Shown here: positions 18,366 through 28,171 of the stretch, piece after piece
Numbering within the stretch: position 1 is the stretch's first letter
Layout: the number at the start of each line of letters is the position of its first letter
Assembly (NCBI GenBank): GCA_038230515.1
Contig: JBBRND010000019.1
Location: 1-64,000, forward strand
From: JAPLDB01 sp038230515
GTDB lineage: Bacteria; Bacteroidota; Bacteroidia; AKYH767-A; 2013-40CM-41-45
Length of the DNA: 64,000 bases
Reading direction: 5' to 3'
Notes under the pieces: generated by a model
Database searches by the model: none
What the model saw: only the letters and a program-made list of their open reading frames with translations
Told to the model about the DNA's origin: nothing
Position numbers and translations under genes: made by a program

Positions 18366-19610
18366 TTATTCATCCGATTTTTTCTGCGACTTCAATCCAT
18401 CCAGATCAAATGAGAGTGTAAAGCGTAATGTATTTTCCAACGGATTGCGTTGAGTAGTGGGAATGAGGTAAGCAAAGTCGAGCCCGAACACATTGTAGCG
18501 CAAGCCGGCACCAAGAGTAAAAAATTTACGATTACCTTTTGTTTTTGCTTCGTTAAAATATCCTGCACGGATTGCGAATTGCTTATCATACCAATATTCC
18601 GCGCCAATGCTGTAAGTAAATTCATTCAACTCTTCAGAGAAGCCGCCCGGAGCATCGCCCCAACTTGAAAAAATAGCTGATGCAACCGATACATTGGTTG
18701 GATCTTTTCCGTATTCAATCACGCGGTTCTGGTCGCTGTCGTAAATATAATTGCCCAAAGAATCTTTTGCATAAACAGGTGGAGTGGGTACCAAAAGTTT
18801 GTTGAAATCAACCCCAAATGAAAGTGAATTGTATTGATCAAGATCCATTTTTAAATTCGTTCCTATTCGGAAATTCATCGGAATAAAATCTTTTGCCGCA
18901 GTGGTAGAATAAGAAATTTTACCACCAATGTTTGAGATGTCAATCCCGATACCCAATTGCGATTTTTTTCCTCCAAGTTCAACATCTGTTCTGTAGAATG
19001 CAGCAATATCAGCGGCTGCTGTTTGTCCCGGCTTTGTCTGAATGTTTCCTGATTGAATAAAAGCATTTCCGGTAAGGTTTGAATAAATGTATCGCAACGA
19101 AATAGCGCCCGATATTTTTTCGCCTAGCTTTCTTGCATAACTAAGATCAAAGGCATATTCCTTCGGATCAAAAGATCCTGTTTTTTCTGCCTGGTCATTT
19201 GTAAAATCAATGCTACCCAACGAAAAATAAAGCATTGAGAAAGACACTGCCTGATCTTTTGGTAACTTGGTATAAGCAGAAACATATCCAAGGTTAATAT
19301 CATTAACGAGTGCGCGCAGCCAGGGCGTGTAAGAAATAGAGATACCGATTTTCTTATCAGCAAATGCAAGCTTTGCAGGATTCCAATGCGATGATGCAGC
19401 GTCAGGCGAAGTAGCAACTCCATAATCGCCCATCCCTCCGGCACGCGCATCAGGCGCAATTAACAGAAATGGTACTGCGGTAGTAATTGTATTAATGCTT
19501 GCAATTAGTTGCTCGCGCGAATAAGCGTTCGCAACTCCTTGCGCGAATGATTGATTGAAAAAAGCAAACATTCCGACAGCACAAATAATTTTTTTCAAGT
19601 TTAAATTCAT
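18366..19610 (-). CDS. porV: T9SS outer-membrane shuttle protein PorV (LptO)
   Basis: 414 residues from the ATG at 19610, which gives the signal peptide MNLNLKKIICAVGMFAFFNQ ending SFAQG. The frame extends upstream to 19715 but would then overlap porU and lack a signal at its start. Landmarks of the family: FLLIAPDARAGGMGDYGVAT (conserved N-terminal region), SHWNPAKLAF, GISISYTPWLR, and repeated FadL-like barrel strands ending LRFTLSFDLDG. PorV shuttles CTD-bearing cargo from the T9SS translocon to the PorU sortase in the outer membrane. The gene follows porU by 58 bp on the same strand, an arrangement known in other Bacteroidota, and ends at a terminator. Confidence 0.95.
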   Translation of the reverse strand: MNLNLKKIICAVGMFAFFNQSFAQGVANAYSREQLIASINTITTAVPFLLIAPDARAGGMGDYGVATSPDAASSHWNPAKLAFADKKIGISISYTPWLRALVNDINLGYVSAYTKLPKDQAVSFSMLYFSLGSIDFTNDQAEKTGSFDPKEYAFDLSYARKLGEKISGAISLRYIYSNLTGNAFIQSGNIQTKPGQTAAADIAAFYRTDVELGGKKSQLGIGIDISNIGGKISYSTTAAKDFIPMNFRIGTNLKMDLDQYNSLSFGVDFNKLLVPTPPVYAKDSLGNYIYDSDQNRVIEYGKDPTNVSVASAIFSSWGDAPGGFSEELNEFTYSIGAEYWYDKQFAIRAGYFNEAKTKGNRKFFTLGAGLRYNVFGLDFAYLIPTTQRNPLENTLRFTLSFDLDGLKSQKKSDE

Positions 19611-19668
19611 TTTACTTTTAATAAAGGATGGCAAATATACGTTTAGAATAATATTTTGTTCACTCTCA

Positions 19669-22600
19669 TCAGCGGAGAATAACAAGTTTTTCGAATTTTT
19701 CTGAAGAAGAACCATTAAAATCTTTCACTTTTAATTTGTAAATATACACACCTCGCCCGATACGGTCACCATAATCATCCAATCCGTCCCACTCAATATC
19801 ATCGCTCCGGTACCCTTCAGTTGTAATAATCCGGTTGATTGTTTTTATCAATTTACCGCTCACCGTGAAGATTTGAACCTGCGCACTCAATTGCTGATAC
19901 GGGCGGTTATGCTCAAACATAAAAGTAGTGTGCGTGGTAAATGGATTTGGATAATTCAACACATGCTCCAATGCAAGTTCAGCAGTTTCGGCCACAATAA
20001 ATTCAGTACGTGCCTCGCTCGAATTATTATACACATCCCAAATTTTAAAACGAATGCTGTGCCTGCCCGAAGATAAACTACTATAAGGAAATTTCACTTT
20101 TCCTGACTGATAGCTGTCCAGATCGGATTCATAATAATCATTGAGCACAGCAATTTTCGAATTGTCTTCATCAATCGTAGATGTAATATCATGCCCGATA
20201 CCAGTACCTGCTGTATTAACACCATTCGAGTCACTAACTTGTGCATACAATACCGGGTTGGGATCCGTAATTCCTCCGAAAACAAATTTATCATCATTCA
20301 TGTAAAGTTTGATATCAGGCCCTTTTGTATCAGTGCCAGCATTCGGATTCAATCCCCCAACAACAATGTCATTGCTATACCCGTTCGCATCACTCTGCCC
20401 GTTTTGCGCGTAGTAACTTATCTTTCCGTTTCCATATTGATAAGAAATATCTTTCGGCACTACAAATGTGAAGGAGAAATCACCATTATGAACCTGCACT
20501 TTCCCTTTGTACAAAATATTTTTCTGAAGATCGAAGGGAGCAGGAAAGTCGCCACCACCATCACCTGTCCATCCGGCATCATTTCCAAGAGTATAATAAG
20601 TAACCCATTTGTCAAAAATCGTAGGATAAACTACTCCATTGAAATTCGTCATTTTTACTCCGGTCTTTGTTCTCACCTCACCTGTAATTGTTATTTTACT
20701 CAACGCACGAAGTGTATCCGAGTTTAAAGAAAGCGGATGCGCATTTACTGTATTTGTAACTACATCATACTGCGGGTAAGCAAGACGCACTGCCGGATCA
20801 CCAAGCAGCACAAAGTTGCGCGTATATCTGTCAGTGTAATCAATTTTAGTTTGTTCAAAAATTTCTCCGCAGGTAGGCATGGTTCCGTTTATGGGTTGAA
20901 AAAAGTGATCGAAAAATTTTTGTGCCAGGCTGAAATTAGATCCTGAGAAAGCAAGACGTGTCGTGGTGAATAAACAAATACCTCCTCCATGAGGATTCAG
21001 GAGTACAAGTTCTCCGGCAGATGTTCTTCCCGGATCATCAGGTCTGCTGAACTCGCAGGTAGCTGTAAGAAACGCAGGAAGATGTTTGGAATTAGACCAT
21101 GCATTTATATCTTCGTCTTCAAGTACCCGCTCGTGCGCCCAACCCACTTCGCCACCATGACCGATGTACGTCATCAGCAAAGCACCCCGTTGAACGCGGT
21201 TTATTATTGCTGTTCGCGCATCAGGAAAACGCTGACCACCGGGAGTGGAAACCTGCTTGTAAGCATCCAGATAAATTTTGTCAATATTAAAAACAGGATA
21301 AGTAGCATGAACGGTAATTGCCAGAGATTCAGATTGAGAAAAGTGTGTGTTGTTATCCTGATCGTCACCTACAAAAGCAACAACGTTTCTCCAATCGCTC
21401 AGGTTTGATTCTGAACTATTCGTTGCGGCATCAGGAGTTGAGTACGAAATAATTTTGTCGACCATTGCTTCTGCTTCCACTGTTGATTTTACCGGCAGGC
21501 GACCCACGCTTAGATCCATCAGTTCAGCAGCACCGTATGGCGACCACACACCTTCATTGTCATCCATCAATCCAAAAAAATCATCACTGATATAAGTGGT
21601 CGTTTCGTTCAGTGATGACTCCGATTCATAGGAGGTCACAAAATTGGTATTATTCGAAACGCGGTACTTGTTATCGTATGAGGCATCGCCCATCAGAAGA
21701 ACAAAACGCGGCATATCAGCAAGCGTTGTGGCGCGGTCAAAAAACATTTTTACAAAGTCGCGTATCGCGCAAACATCCTGCGAACCGCTTGAAAATTCAT
21801 TAAACACCTGTGCGGTAGTTGCAACATTCACATTGTATCCATCATGACTGCGGTGAAATTCTGCCAGCCGATTTGCAGAAGATAAAAACTGAGGATTGCA
21901 AATAATAAAAAGTTGCGCCTGCTGCATGGCGTGCAAATTTTGATTGGCAATCAACCCTAAGAAAGAAGGTGTTTGAAAAGAGTTTCCCGTAAATGCTACG
22001 TACTTGTGAAGAATATCTGTTGAGTAATTGAAAGTACCAGCGCTGCTTTGACTTTGCTCAACTACATTTATAGGATCAGTTACATCCCATATTTTAGTCG
22101 AGACAGGTGCATTTGCAATTTCAAAATCACCAATATTCCCTGTGCCTAAAGAGCGAGAATCGCTGAAAAAAATTTGCGCTCCCGCTCCCGCAAAATCCAA
22201 CCTGCGCCTTGCATTAATCTCGATGTAATCAAGCCACCCACTAGCTGACTGATCACCTGAGGAAAAGGTAAAACGAATGTTGAATGATTCGGGACAGTTT
22301 GTTACGGAGGAACCCAATGTATTTGGCTTCGCATAATCTGCAGTTACAGAAGAAGTGGTTACAGCAGTTAATTTCGTGTCAGCAATTTGCCCATTGCAGT
22401 AAATATTGAAAGTACCCCCATCCGTAAACGATCTGCCAATAACAGGGGCGCTGATCTTTAAAGGATCGGCCGAGGAACAAATCAGATTCGGAATGGAAAA
22501 ATCAAACGACTGCTGAGGATGCTGAATGTCGAAATTTTCTCCGTACCACCCCCGTCCTGATTTCAGAAAGTTGTACAAATCTGCTTCATGATATTGATGC

Positions 22601-23529
22601 TCATCAAAAGAGTTGATGGTTTGATTCGAAGCAGAAGATGATGATGCCCTTTGTTGTATTCGCTTGCCTGCGGGTAAAGAGGCAGTGAGAAAGTAATAAG
22701 TTGTGTCGGAATATTCGTTTACCGAATGAGTATAAGTTTGCGTGGTAGAATTGTAAGTCCATGTAACGGGATTTTGACCGAAGAAAAGAATGTAATCGTT
22801 TTGATTAAAGTGTCCGTCAGCATCACCTTCAACATAAATAGCGTTTTCCTGAAGATCATCATATCGAGGAGTGCTGTTCAGATAAGGAAGTTGTCCGCCA
22901 CCGTTTCCGTAAATCCTGATATTGTGCGGATCAATCTGATCAACCGCAATGCCCATGTTCTTTAAATTCTGATACGTGATTTTGTAAATGCCTGATTGCA
23001 CAGTCCCAATCTTGTACCAGTCACCTGATGCTAAAACGGAACTTAGCGTATAGATTCGTGCAGTACGATTCGAAACAATATTTCGGAAAGCAATCGGAGT
23101 AATTTTTAGATCAAACGAAATAAGTTTTTCGATGCTTCCATTCATTGATTTTCGCAAAGCAGATACTGTAACGCATGCAAACGATTTCTTTTTCCTCATT
23201 CCGATTTCAATTTTCGTCTGCGTTGAGTTGCTGATAATTGCTTTCGTTGAAATCAAATCTGTTTCTTTCAGGTTTTCATAAACAGCATTTGTAATTTCAA
23301 CGGAAGCCGATTGCACATTGCCGTCCACAACAATTGTTTCGTAAAATTGAGGAAGGCCATTCTCATCGTAAGTTGCTCCGGTGAAAAAAAGAGACTTCAT
23401 TGTTTCGGTTTCTGCAACCTGCGTTTCCAAAGGTTGTTTCCAAGAAAGTTCGCGGTGCATAACGCGGTTCTGTCCATTTGTGCCGAGGGCAGCAGCAAGT
23501 ACTGAAAATGTAAATAGGTATTTTCTCAT
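19669..23529 (-). CDS. porU: T9SS C-terminal signal peptidase/sortase PorU
   Basis: 1286 residues with an N-terminal signal (LFTFSVLAAALGTNGQN). A gingipain-type C25 peptidase domain occupies roughly residues 530-890. The probable catalytic His is H791 (LMTYIGHGGEVGWAH) and the probable nucleophile is C825 (LTATCEFSRPDD). After Ig-like and beta regions the protein ends in a T9SS type A-like domain (LNYPNPFTTHTTFMFEHN, VQIFTVSGKLIKT, GRGVYIYKLKVK). PorU removes cargo CTDs and attaches the mature protein to anionic lipopolysaccharide at the cell surface, with PorV as partner. Length and domain order are normal for the family, and both catalytic residues are present. Confidence 0.95.
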   Translation of the reverse strand: MRKYLFTFSVLAAALGTNGQNRVMHRELSWKQPLETQVAETETMKSLFFTGATYDENGLPQFYETIVVDGNVQSASVEITNAVYENLKETDLISTKAIISNSTQTKIEIGMRKKKSFACVTVSALRKSMNGSIEKLISFDLKITPIAFRNIVSNRTARIYTLSSVLASGDWYKIGTVQSGIYKITYQNLKNMGIAVDQIDPHNIRIYGNGGGQLPYLNSTPRYDDLQENAIYVEGDADGHFNQNDYILFFGQNPVTWTYNSTTQTYTHSVNEYSDTTYYFLTASLPAGKRIQQRASSSSASNQTINSFDEHQYHEADLYNFLKSGRGWYGENFDIQHPQQSFDFSIPNLICSSADPLKISAPVIGRSFTDGGTFNIYCNGQIADTKLTAVTTSSVTADYAKPNTLGSSVTNCPESFNIRFTFSSGDQSASGWLDYIEINARRRLDFAGAGAQIFFSDSRSLGTGNIGDFEIANAPVSTKIWDVTDPINVVEQSQSSAGTFNYSTDILHKYVAFTGNSFQTPSFLGLIANQNLHAMQQAQLFIICNPQFLSSANRLAEFHRSHDGYNVNVATTAQVFNEFSSGSQDVCAIRDFVKMFFDRATTLADMPRFVLLMGDASYDNKYRVSNNTNFVTSYESESSLNETTTYISDDFFGLMDDNEGVWSPYGAAELMDLSVGRLPVKSTVEAEAMVDKIISYSTPDAATNSSESNLSDWRNVVAFVGDDQDNNTHFSQSESLAITVHATYPVFNIDKIYLDAYKQVSTPGGQRFPDARTAIINRVQRGALLMTYIGHGGEVGWAHERVLEDEDINAWSNSKHLPAFLTATCEFSRPDDPGRTSAGELVLLNPHGGGICLFTTTRLAFSGSNFSLAQKFFDHFFQPINGTMPTCGEIFEQTKIDYTDRYTRNFVLLGDPAVRLAYPQYDVVTNTVNAHPLSLNSDTLRALSKITITGEVRTKTGVKMTNFNGVVYPTIFDKWVTYYTLGNDAGWTGDGGGDFPAPFDLQKNILYKGKVQVHNGDFSFTFVVPKDISYQYGNGKISYYAQNGQSDANGYSNDIVVGGLNPNAGTDTKGPDIKLYMNDDKFVFGGITDPNPVLYAQVSDSNGVNTAGTGIGHDITSTIDEDNSKIAVLNDYYESDLDSYQSGKVKFPYSSLSSGRHSIRFKIWDVYNNSSEARTEFIVAETAELALEHVLNYPNPFTTHTTFMFEHNRPYQQLSAQVQIFTVSGKLIKTINRIITTEGYRSDDIEWDGLDDYGDRIGRGVYIYKLKVKDFNGSSSEKFEKLVILR

Positions 23530-23847
23530 GATGACGTATCAGTTGATAATATGCCCCTAACGGAGATCATTGAATTTTATTTGAACAATTGCAAAAAAAA
23601 CTTATTCTGCTTTTTCAACCTTCAAAGGTACGCAGGGAAATCGGTTTGAGTTTGATTTTTTTGAAAAAAACAAAAAATCAGTTTTTGTATTGAATTATTT
23701 TCTAATTTGGCTCGATCAATAATTTTCGTGTTATAGCGTTTATAGAAATAATTTATGTCAAAACCTTACATAATTAACTCTCTTCGAAAGTAGTTTTGCT
23801 TCTTCGCCCGTAACCATGTATATTATGAAACGTACTATTGAAATTCT
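23530..23847. promoter_or_regulatory. Divergent promoter region between porU and porP/sprF
   Basis: On minus, TACCTTTG (23630-23623) fits the -7 box for porU with a leader near 90 nt; a clear -33 TTTG is missing. On plus, TAGTTTTG (23791-23798) fits the -7 box for the porP-like gene, about 49 bases before the ATG. The centre is very AT-rich (A and T runs at 23591-23690). Confidence 0.5.
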
Positions 23848-24816
23848 TTGATGAAAATGATGAGAAAATTTTTACAAGTCGTTGTTCTGTTGTTTGCCTC
23901 TTTTCAGGCAGGCGCACAAGATCCGGAGTTCACGCAGTTCTACGCGAATCCACTTTACCTGAATCCCGCATTTGCAGGCTCAGTTCATTGTCCGCGTTTG
24001 TGTTTGAACTATCGTAACCAATGGCCTGCATTGACAGGAACATTCATTACTACTTCTGCTTCGCTCGATGGGCAGATAAACGCAATCAACAGCGGGCTAG
24101 GAATCCTAGTTCTTACTGACAACGCAGGTGAAGGGACATTGAACACAACAAATATTAGTGGATTTTATTCTTACCAATTAAATATTAATAGAGAGTTTTC
24201 CATTCGTGCAGGATTTCAAGCAACATACTGGCAACGGAAACTGGATTGGGATAAACTAACATTCGGAGATCAGATTGATCCGAGATATGGATTCATTTAT
24301 CCGACCACTGAAGTGAGAGGATACTCAACAAAAAGTTTTACTGATTTCTCTGCAGGCATTCTTCTCTATTCTGCAAAAATTTATGGAGGAGTTGCTGTAA
24401 ATCATTTGACCGAGCCGGAAGAATCATTTATTGTTCCTGCTCCTGGCAGCAAACTTCCGATGAAGATTACAGGACACGTAGGCGCTATTATTCCCATATC
24501 ATCTAGGCGTGATGATGAAACCTACATTTCACCAAACGTTTTGTATCAACTTCAACGCGACTTTCAGCAAATAAATCTTGGCTTGTATATTGCAAAGCCC
24601 CCATTGGTGGGAGGTTTGTGGTATCGTAACAGAGATTCATTTATTGCACTGGTAGGAATTCAGCAAGGCATTTTTAAATTTGGATATAGTTATGACATTA
24701 CAGTATCCAAACTTGCCAATGCATCTGCGGGATCGCATGAAGTAAGTATGGGGATACAGTTCCCATGCCATCCGAAAAAGAAACGTTTCCGTGCTGTAAG
24801 GTGTCCTGCATTTTAA
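23848..24816 (+). CDS. PorP/SprF-family T9SS outer-membrane protein
   Basis: 322 residues. The signal peptide ends FQAGAQ, then the family hallmark DPEFTQFYANPLYLNPAFAGS, NYRNQWPAL and TSASLDGQI. Later strands (FGDQIDPRYGF, GGVAVNHLTEP, SPNVLYQLQRDFQQINLGLY, FKFGYSYDITVSKL) form the predicted barrel. PorP interacts with the PorK/PorN ring, and SprF homologues support export of specific type B cargo. Which role this one plays cannot be read from the sequence. It is divergent from porU and followed by gldJ after 79 bp, where a separate promoter is visible. The first residues MMKMM leave the exact start uncertain by up to four codons. Confidence 0.9.
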   Translation: MMKMMRKFLQVVVLLFASFQAGAQDPEFTQFYANPLYLNPAFAGSVHCPRLCLNYRNQWPALTGTFITTSASLDGQINAINSGLGILVLTDNAGEGTLNTTNISGFYSYQLNINREFSIRAGFQATYWQRKLDWDKLTFGDQIDPRYGFIYPTTEVRGYSTKSFTDFSAGILLYSAKIYGGVAVNHLTEPEESFIVPAPGSKLPMKITGHVGAIIPISSRRDDETYISPNVLYQLQRDFQQINLGLYIAKPPLVGGLWYRNRDSFIALVGIQQGIFKFGYSYDITVSKLANASAGSHEVSMGIQFPCHPKKKRFRAVRCPAF

Positions 24817-24829
24817 GCAAAAAATATTT

Positions 24830-24860
24830 TTTGTCTGAAATTTTAAATAAAATACATTTG
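24830..24860 (+). promoter_or_regulatory. Promoter of gldJ
   Basis: TTTG (24830-24833), 19-base spacer, TACATTTG (24853-24860): a full match to the Bacteroidota sigma consensus. The expected start is near 24867, giving a leader of about 30 nt before the ATG at 24896. Confidence 0.75.
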
Positions 24861-24895
24861 ACTCACGTTAACGAGATAAAACAACTATAAATAAG

Positions 24896-26350
24896 ATGAA
24901 AAAAGTTCTGATCAATTGCTTTGTACTTGCTTCGGCAATGATTTTCTTTTCTTCGTGTGGGAAAGAAAAATCTTCTGTTACAGGATGGAATTATAACGAT
25001 CCGAAGAATGGCGGCTTTGAAGTGGTTCCTTATGATGAACAAGAAACCGGTCCCGGCTTAGTGTTGATTGAAGGCGGTACGTTCACCATGGGACGCACTG
25101 AACAGGAAGTTACAGAGGATTGGAATAATATTCCGAGACGTATGACGGTGAGTTCATTCTATATGGACGAAACTGAAATTGCAAACGTCCACTACCTTGA
25201 ATATTTGTATTGGATTACCCGCGTGTTTGGTGCTGACTATCCGGAGGTATATAAGAAAGCACTGCCCGATACTTTGGTATGGCGTCATCAGCTTGAATAC
25301 AACGAGCCGATGGTTGAACTTTATCTTCGTCACCCTTCTTATCAGCAATATCCTGTGGTAGGTGTAAACTGGCTTCAGGCAAATGACTTTTGTGCGTGGC
25401 GAACTGATCGTGTGAACGAACAGATTATGATACGGGAAGGAATTCTTCGGATCAATCCAAATCAGATCAATGAAGATAATTTTAATACTGACGCTTACCT
25501 CGCAAGCCAATACGAAGGGTTAGTGAAAAGCGATCTTATGGATCTCAATCCTAACTCAGGTAGCAGTGGCACTCGTAAAGTGCGCATGGAGGATGGAATT
25601 CTTCTTCCCCGTTATCGCCTTCCTACCGAAGCTGAGTGGGAATACGCAGCACTTTCTCAAATTGGAAATACAATTTACGAGCGCGTAACTGACCGCAGAC
25701 AGTATCCATGGACAGGACACATTGTTCGTAACAAAGATGAAAAATATAAGGGGCAAATGATGGCTAACTACAAGAGAGGTCGTGGTGATATGATGGGAAC
25801 AGCGGGTTATCTTAATGATGCTGCCGATCGTCCGGCTCCGGTTGTTTCTTATTGGCCTAATGATTTTGGTTTGTATTGCATGGCAGGTAATGTGAACGAG
25901 TGGGTGATGGATGTTTATCGTCCGCTTTCTTTAGAAGACAATGGGGACTTCAATGCATTTCGCGGTAACGTTTATCAAACTCAGGTGCGTGATGAAGAAG
26001 GTGCTATTGCTGAAAAAGATTCTCTCGGCAGAATTACTAACAGGGATGTAACAGAAGAAGAAGCAACTCCCCGTAGAAATTACAACCGTGCTGATAACAA
26101 AGCATACATTGATGGTGACGAACAGGAAATTCAATATCAGTATTCCATTGCCAGTTTGATCAACGACCATGCTCGCGTTTATAAAGGAGGTTCATGGAAA
26201 GACCGTGCTTATTGGATGAGTCCGGGTACGAGAAGATTCCTTGATGAAACACAATCTACTGACGACATTGGTTTCCGTTGCGCGATGGTGCGCGTAGGCA
26301 GCCCTGTTGGATTAGGATCAAAGAACCGAACGAAAAGTTTTAAGAAGTAA
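24896..26350 (+). CDS. gldJ: Gliding-motility/T9SS lipoprotein GldJ-like (SUMF1 fold)
   Basis: 484 residues with a lipoprotein signal (AMIFFSSCGKE; lipidated Cys at position 21). A formylglycine-generating-enzyme (SUMF1) fold covers most of the protein: LVLIEGGTFTMGRTEQE, VSSFYMDETEIANVHYLEYL, YPVVGVNWLQANDFCAWRT, RLPTEAEWEYAA, MAGNVNEWVMDVY, GGSWKDRAYWMSPGTRRF, DIGFRCAMVR. GldJ and GldK share this fold and act as periplasmic/outer-membrane parts of the gliding and T9SS apparatus. I prefer GldJ because it neighbours porU-porV, as in flavobacteria, while gldK normally sits with gldLMN, which are absent here. The lipoprotein lacks catalytic function in this family. Confidence 0.8.
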   Translation: MKKVLINCFVLASAMIFFSSCGKEKSSVTGWNYNDPKNGGFEVVPYDEQETGPGLVLIEGGTFTMGRTEQEVTEDWNNIPRRMTVSSFYMDETEIANVHYLEYLYWITRVFGADYPEVYKKALPDTLVWRHQLEYNEPMVELYLRHPSYQQYPVVGVNWLQANDFCAWRTDRVNEQIMIREGILRINPNQINEDNFNTDAYLASQYEGLVKSDLMDLNPNSGSSGTRKVRMEDGILLPRYRLPTEAEWEYAALSQIGNTIYERVTDRRQYPWTGHIVRNKDEKYKGQMMANYKRGRGDMMGTAGYLNDAADRPAPVVSYWPNDFGLYCMAGNVNEWVMDVYRPLSLEDNGDFNAFRGNVYQTQVRDEEGAIAEKDSLGRITNRDVTEEEATPRRNYNRADNKAYIDGDEQEIQYQYSIASLINDHARVYKGGSWKDRAYWMSPGTRRFLDETQSTDDIGFRCAMVRVGSPVGLGSKNRTKSFKK

Positions 26351-26516
26351 ATATAAAGCGCGTTACTTCTTCTCCCCGAGGAGGATATTTTTCCAATTCG
26401 TTTTTTCTTTTTTCAATTTCATCTTAATAGAAAGACAATGTTAAGCGAATTGAAAGTTTAAGTTGTGATTTTTTCCGTACTCGTTTTGTAAGATGCCGGT
26501 TGAAATCTGAACATAC

Positions 26517-26546
26517 TTTGTTCTTATCTCTCAATTCATACTTTTG
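26517..26546 (+). promoter_or_regulatory. Promoter of the GH3-like gene
   Basis: TTTG (26517-26520), 18-base spacer, TACTTTTG (26539-26546). The ATG follows 20 bases later at 26567. Confidence 0.7.
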
Positions 26547-26566
26547 CCTGCTTCAAACAAAACAAT

Positions 26567-28090
26567 ATGCTACTTGGTGCAGCAATAAAACAAGGGTTAA
26601 AGCTTTCGCTTCGTGTAGCGCGCAGACACAACTCGCCTGATCAATTGCAGCAAAGGGAGTTAAAAAAACTTTTGAAGAAAGCGTCTCTTACTTCTTTCGG
26701 TTTGCATTACAGGTTTGATGAAATTTTAAGTGAGCGGAATCTTGCGCGAACATTTCAGGAGAAAGTTCCTCTGCATACTTACAACACGATGTTTGAATAC
26801 TGGTGGAATCGCTGCCTGAATGAAGAAGAAAATGTTTGCTGGCCGGGACACATAAAATATTTTGCATTGAGCAGCGGCACGAGTGAAAGTGCGAGCAAGC
26901 ATATTCCGGTAACGCGCGATATGGTGAAGGCGCTTCGAAAGGCAACCGTTCGGCACATGCTTACTTTGAGCAAATACGATTTGCCGGCAACCTTTTTCGA
27001 GAAAGGAATTTTGTGGTTAGGAGGAAGTACTGAATTACAAAAGCAAGGTGGATACTATGAGGGCGATGTGAGTGGTATTTCTGCGCGAAGAGTTCCCGTT
27101 TGGTTTCAGAGATATTACAAGCCCGGAAAAAAAATTTCGAAAGAGAAAGATTGGAATGTAAAACTTGATGAAATAGTTCGTCAGGCAGAAAAGTGGGACA
27201 TTGGTTTGATTACCGGTGTGCCATCATGGATTCAATTGCTGTTGGAAAAAGTAATTGAACATTACAAACTGAAAACCATTCACGACATCTGGCCCAACCT
27301 TCATGTGTATGCGCACGGTGGAGTTTCGTTTGAGCCGTATCGAAAATCATTTGAAAAATTTTTCTCTCACCCTGTTCATTTCATTGAAATGTATCCGGCT
27401 TCCGAAGGGTTCATTGCATTTCAAAGCAAGCCCGATGTGCGATACATGAAACTTATTTTGAACAACGGAATGTTTTATGAGTTCATTCCTTTTGATGAAA
27501 AAAATTTTGATGAGAATGGTGAGCTTCTTGCCGATGCGCATGCGCTTTTAATAAATGAAGTGGAAGAAGGAAAAGACTATGCGCTGGTGATGAGCACCTG
27601 TGCCGGTGCATGGCGATACATAATTGGAGATACTATTCGCTTCACCTCAACAAAAAAAGCAGAGATCATTATCAGCGGACGCACCAAACATTTTCTCAGT
27701 ATGGTTGGTGAGCATTTGAGTGTGGACAATATGAACCGCGCTGTTGAAATGATGTGCAACGAATTCAGAATTGAGATTCCCGAATTTACTGTGTGCGGAA
27801 TAAACGACAACGATTTATTTTCGCATCAATGGTATCTGGGAACAAAAGGCGCTAACATTGATAAGGAAAAAGCCATTCGTTTTCTTGATGCAAAACTTTG
27901 TGAGTTGAATGATGATTACGCGCTGGAGCGAAAGAGTGCCTTGAAAAATGTGTATGCAGAATTTATACATCCCGATACTTTTTATCAATTCATGCAAAGT
28001 AAAGGGCGAATGGGCGGGCAAAATAAATTTCCGCGCGTGATGAAAACTGCGCAGCACGAGGAGTGGAAAAACTTTTTGAACCAGCGTTGA
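26567..28090 (+). CDS. GH3-family acyl-adenylate-forming enzyme (auxin-responsive GH3-like)
   Basis: 507 residues, full length for bacterial GH3 proteins. Conserved stretches: FALSSGTSESASKHIPVT (ATP/AMP-binding P-loop-like motif), GLITGVPSWIQLLLEKV, HVYAHGGVSFEPYRKSF, EMYPASEGFIAFQ (adenine-binding YxASEG), YALVMSTCAGAWRYIIGDTIRF, and MVGEHLSVDNMNRAV. The family activates carboxylates as adenylates and ligates them to amines. Plant members conjugate amino acids to hormones, while the bacterial substrate is unknown. Cytosolic and monocistronic, with its own promoter. No neighbour suggests the substrate. Confidence 0.88.
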   Translation: MLLGAAIKQGLKLSLRVARRHNSPDQLQQRELKKLLKKASLTSFGLHYRFDEILSERNLARTFQEKVPLHTYNTMFEYWWNRCLNEEENVCWPGHIKYFALSSGTSESASKHIPVTRDMVKALRKATVRHMLTLSKYDLPATFFEKGILWLGGSTELQKQGGYYEGDVSGISARRVPVWFQRYYKPGKKISKEKDWNVKLDEIVRQAEKWDIGLITGVPSWIQLLLEKVIEHYKLKTIHDIWPNLHVYAHGGVSFEPYRKSFEKFFSHPVHFIEMYPASEGFIAFQSKPDVRYMKLILNNGMFYEFIPFDEKNFDENGELLADAHALLINEVEEGKDYALVMSTCAGAWRYIIGDTIRFTSTKKAEIIISGRTKHFLSMVGEHLSVDNMNRAVEMMCNEFRIEIPEFTVCGINDNDLFSHQWYLGTKGANIDKEKAIRFLDAKLCELNDDYALERKSALKNVYAEFIHPDTFYQFMQSKGRMGGQNKFPRVMKTAQHEEWKNFLNQR

Positions 28091-28171
28091 GTATTTCTTT
28101 CTTCGCTTGCTTGTTTTATCTATTCAATTACATTCGTATCTTTACTCCATTGAAAACAAAATACCTTTCCT

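Noticed and set aside
24896..26350. GldK rather than GldJ for the SUMF1-type lipoprotein
   Set aside because: GldK is normally followed by gldL-gldM-gldN, none of which lie here, while gldJ is known next to porU-porV. The choice rests on context; the fold alone cannot decide.
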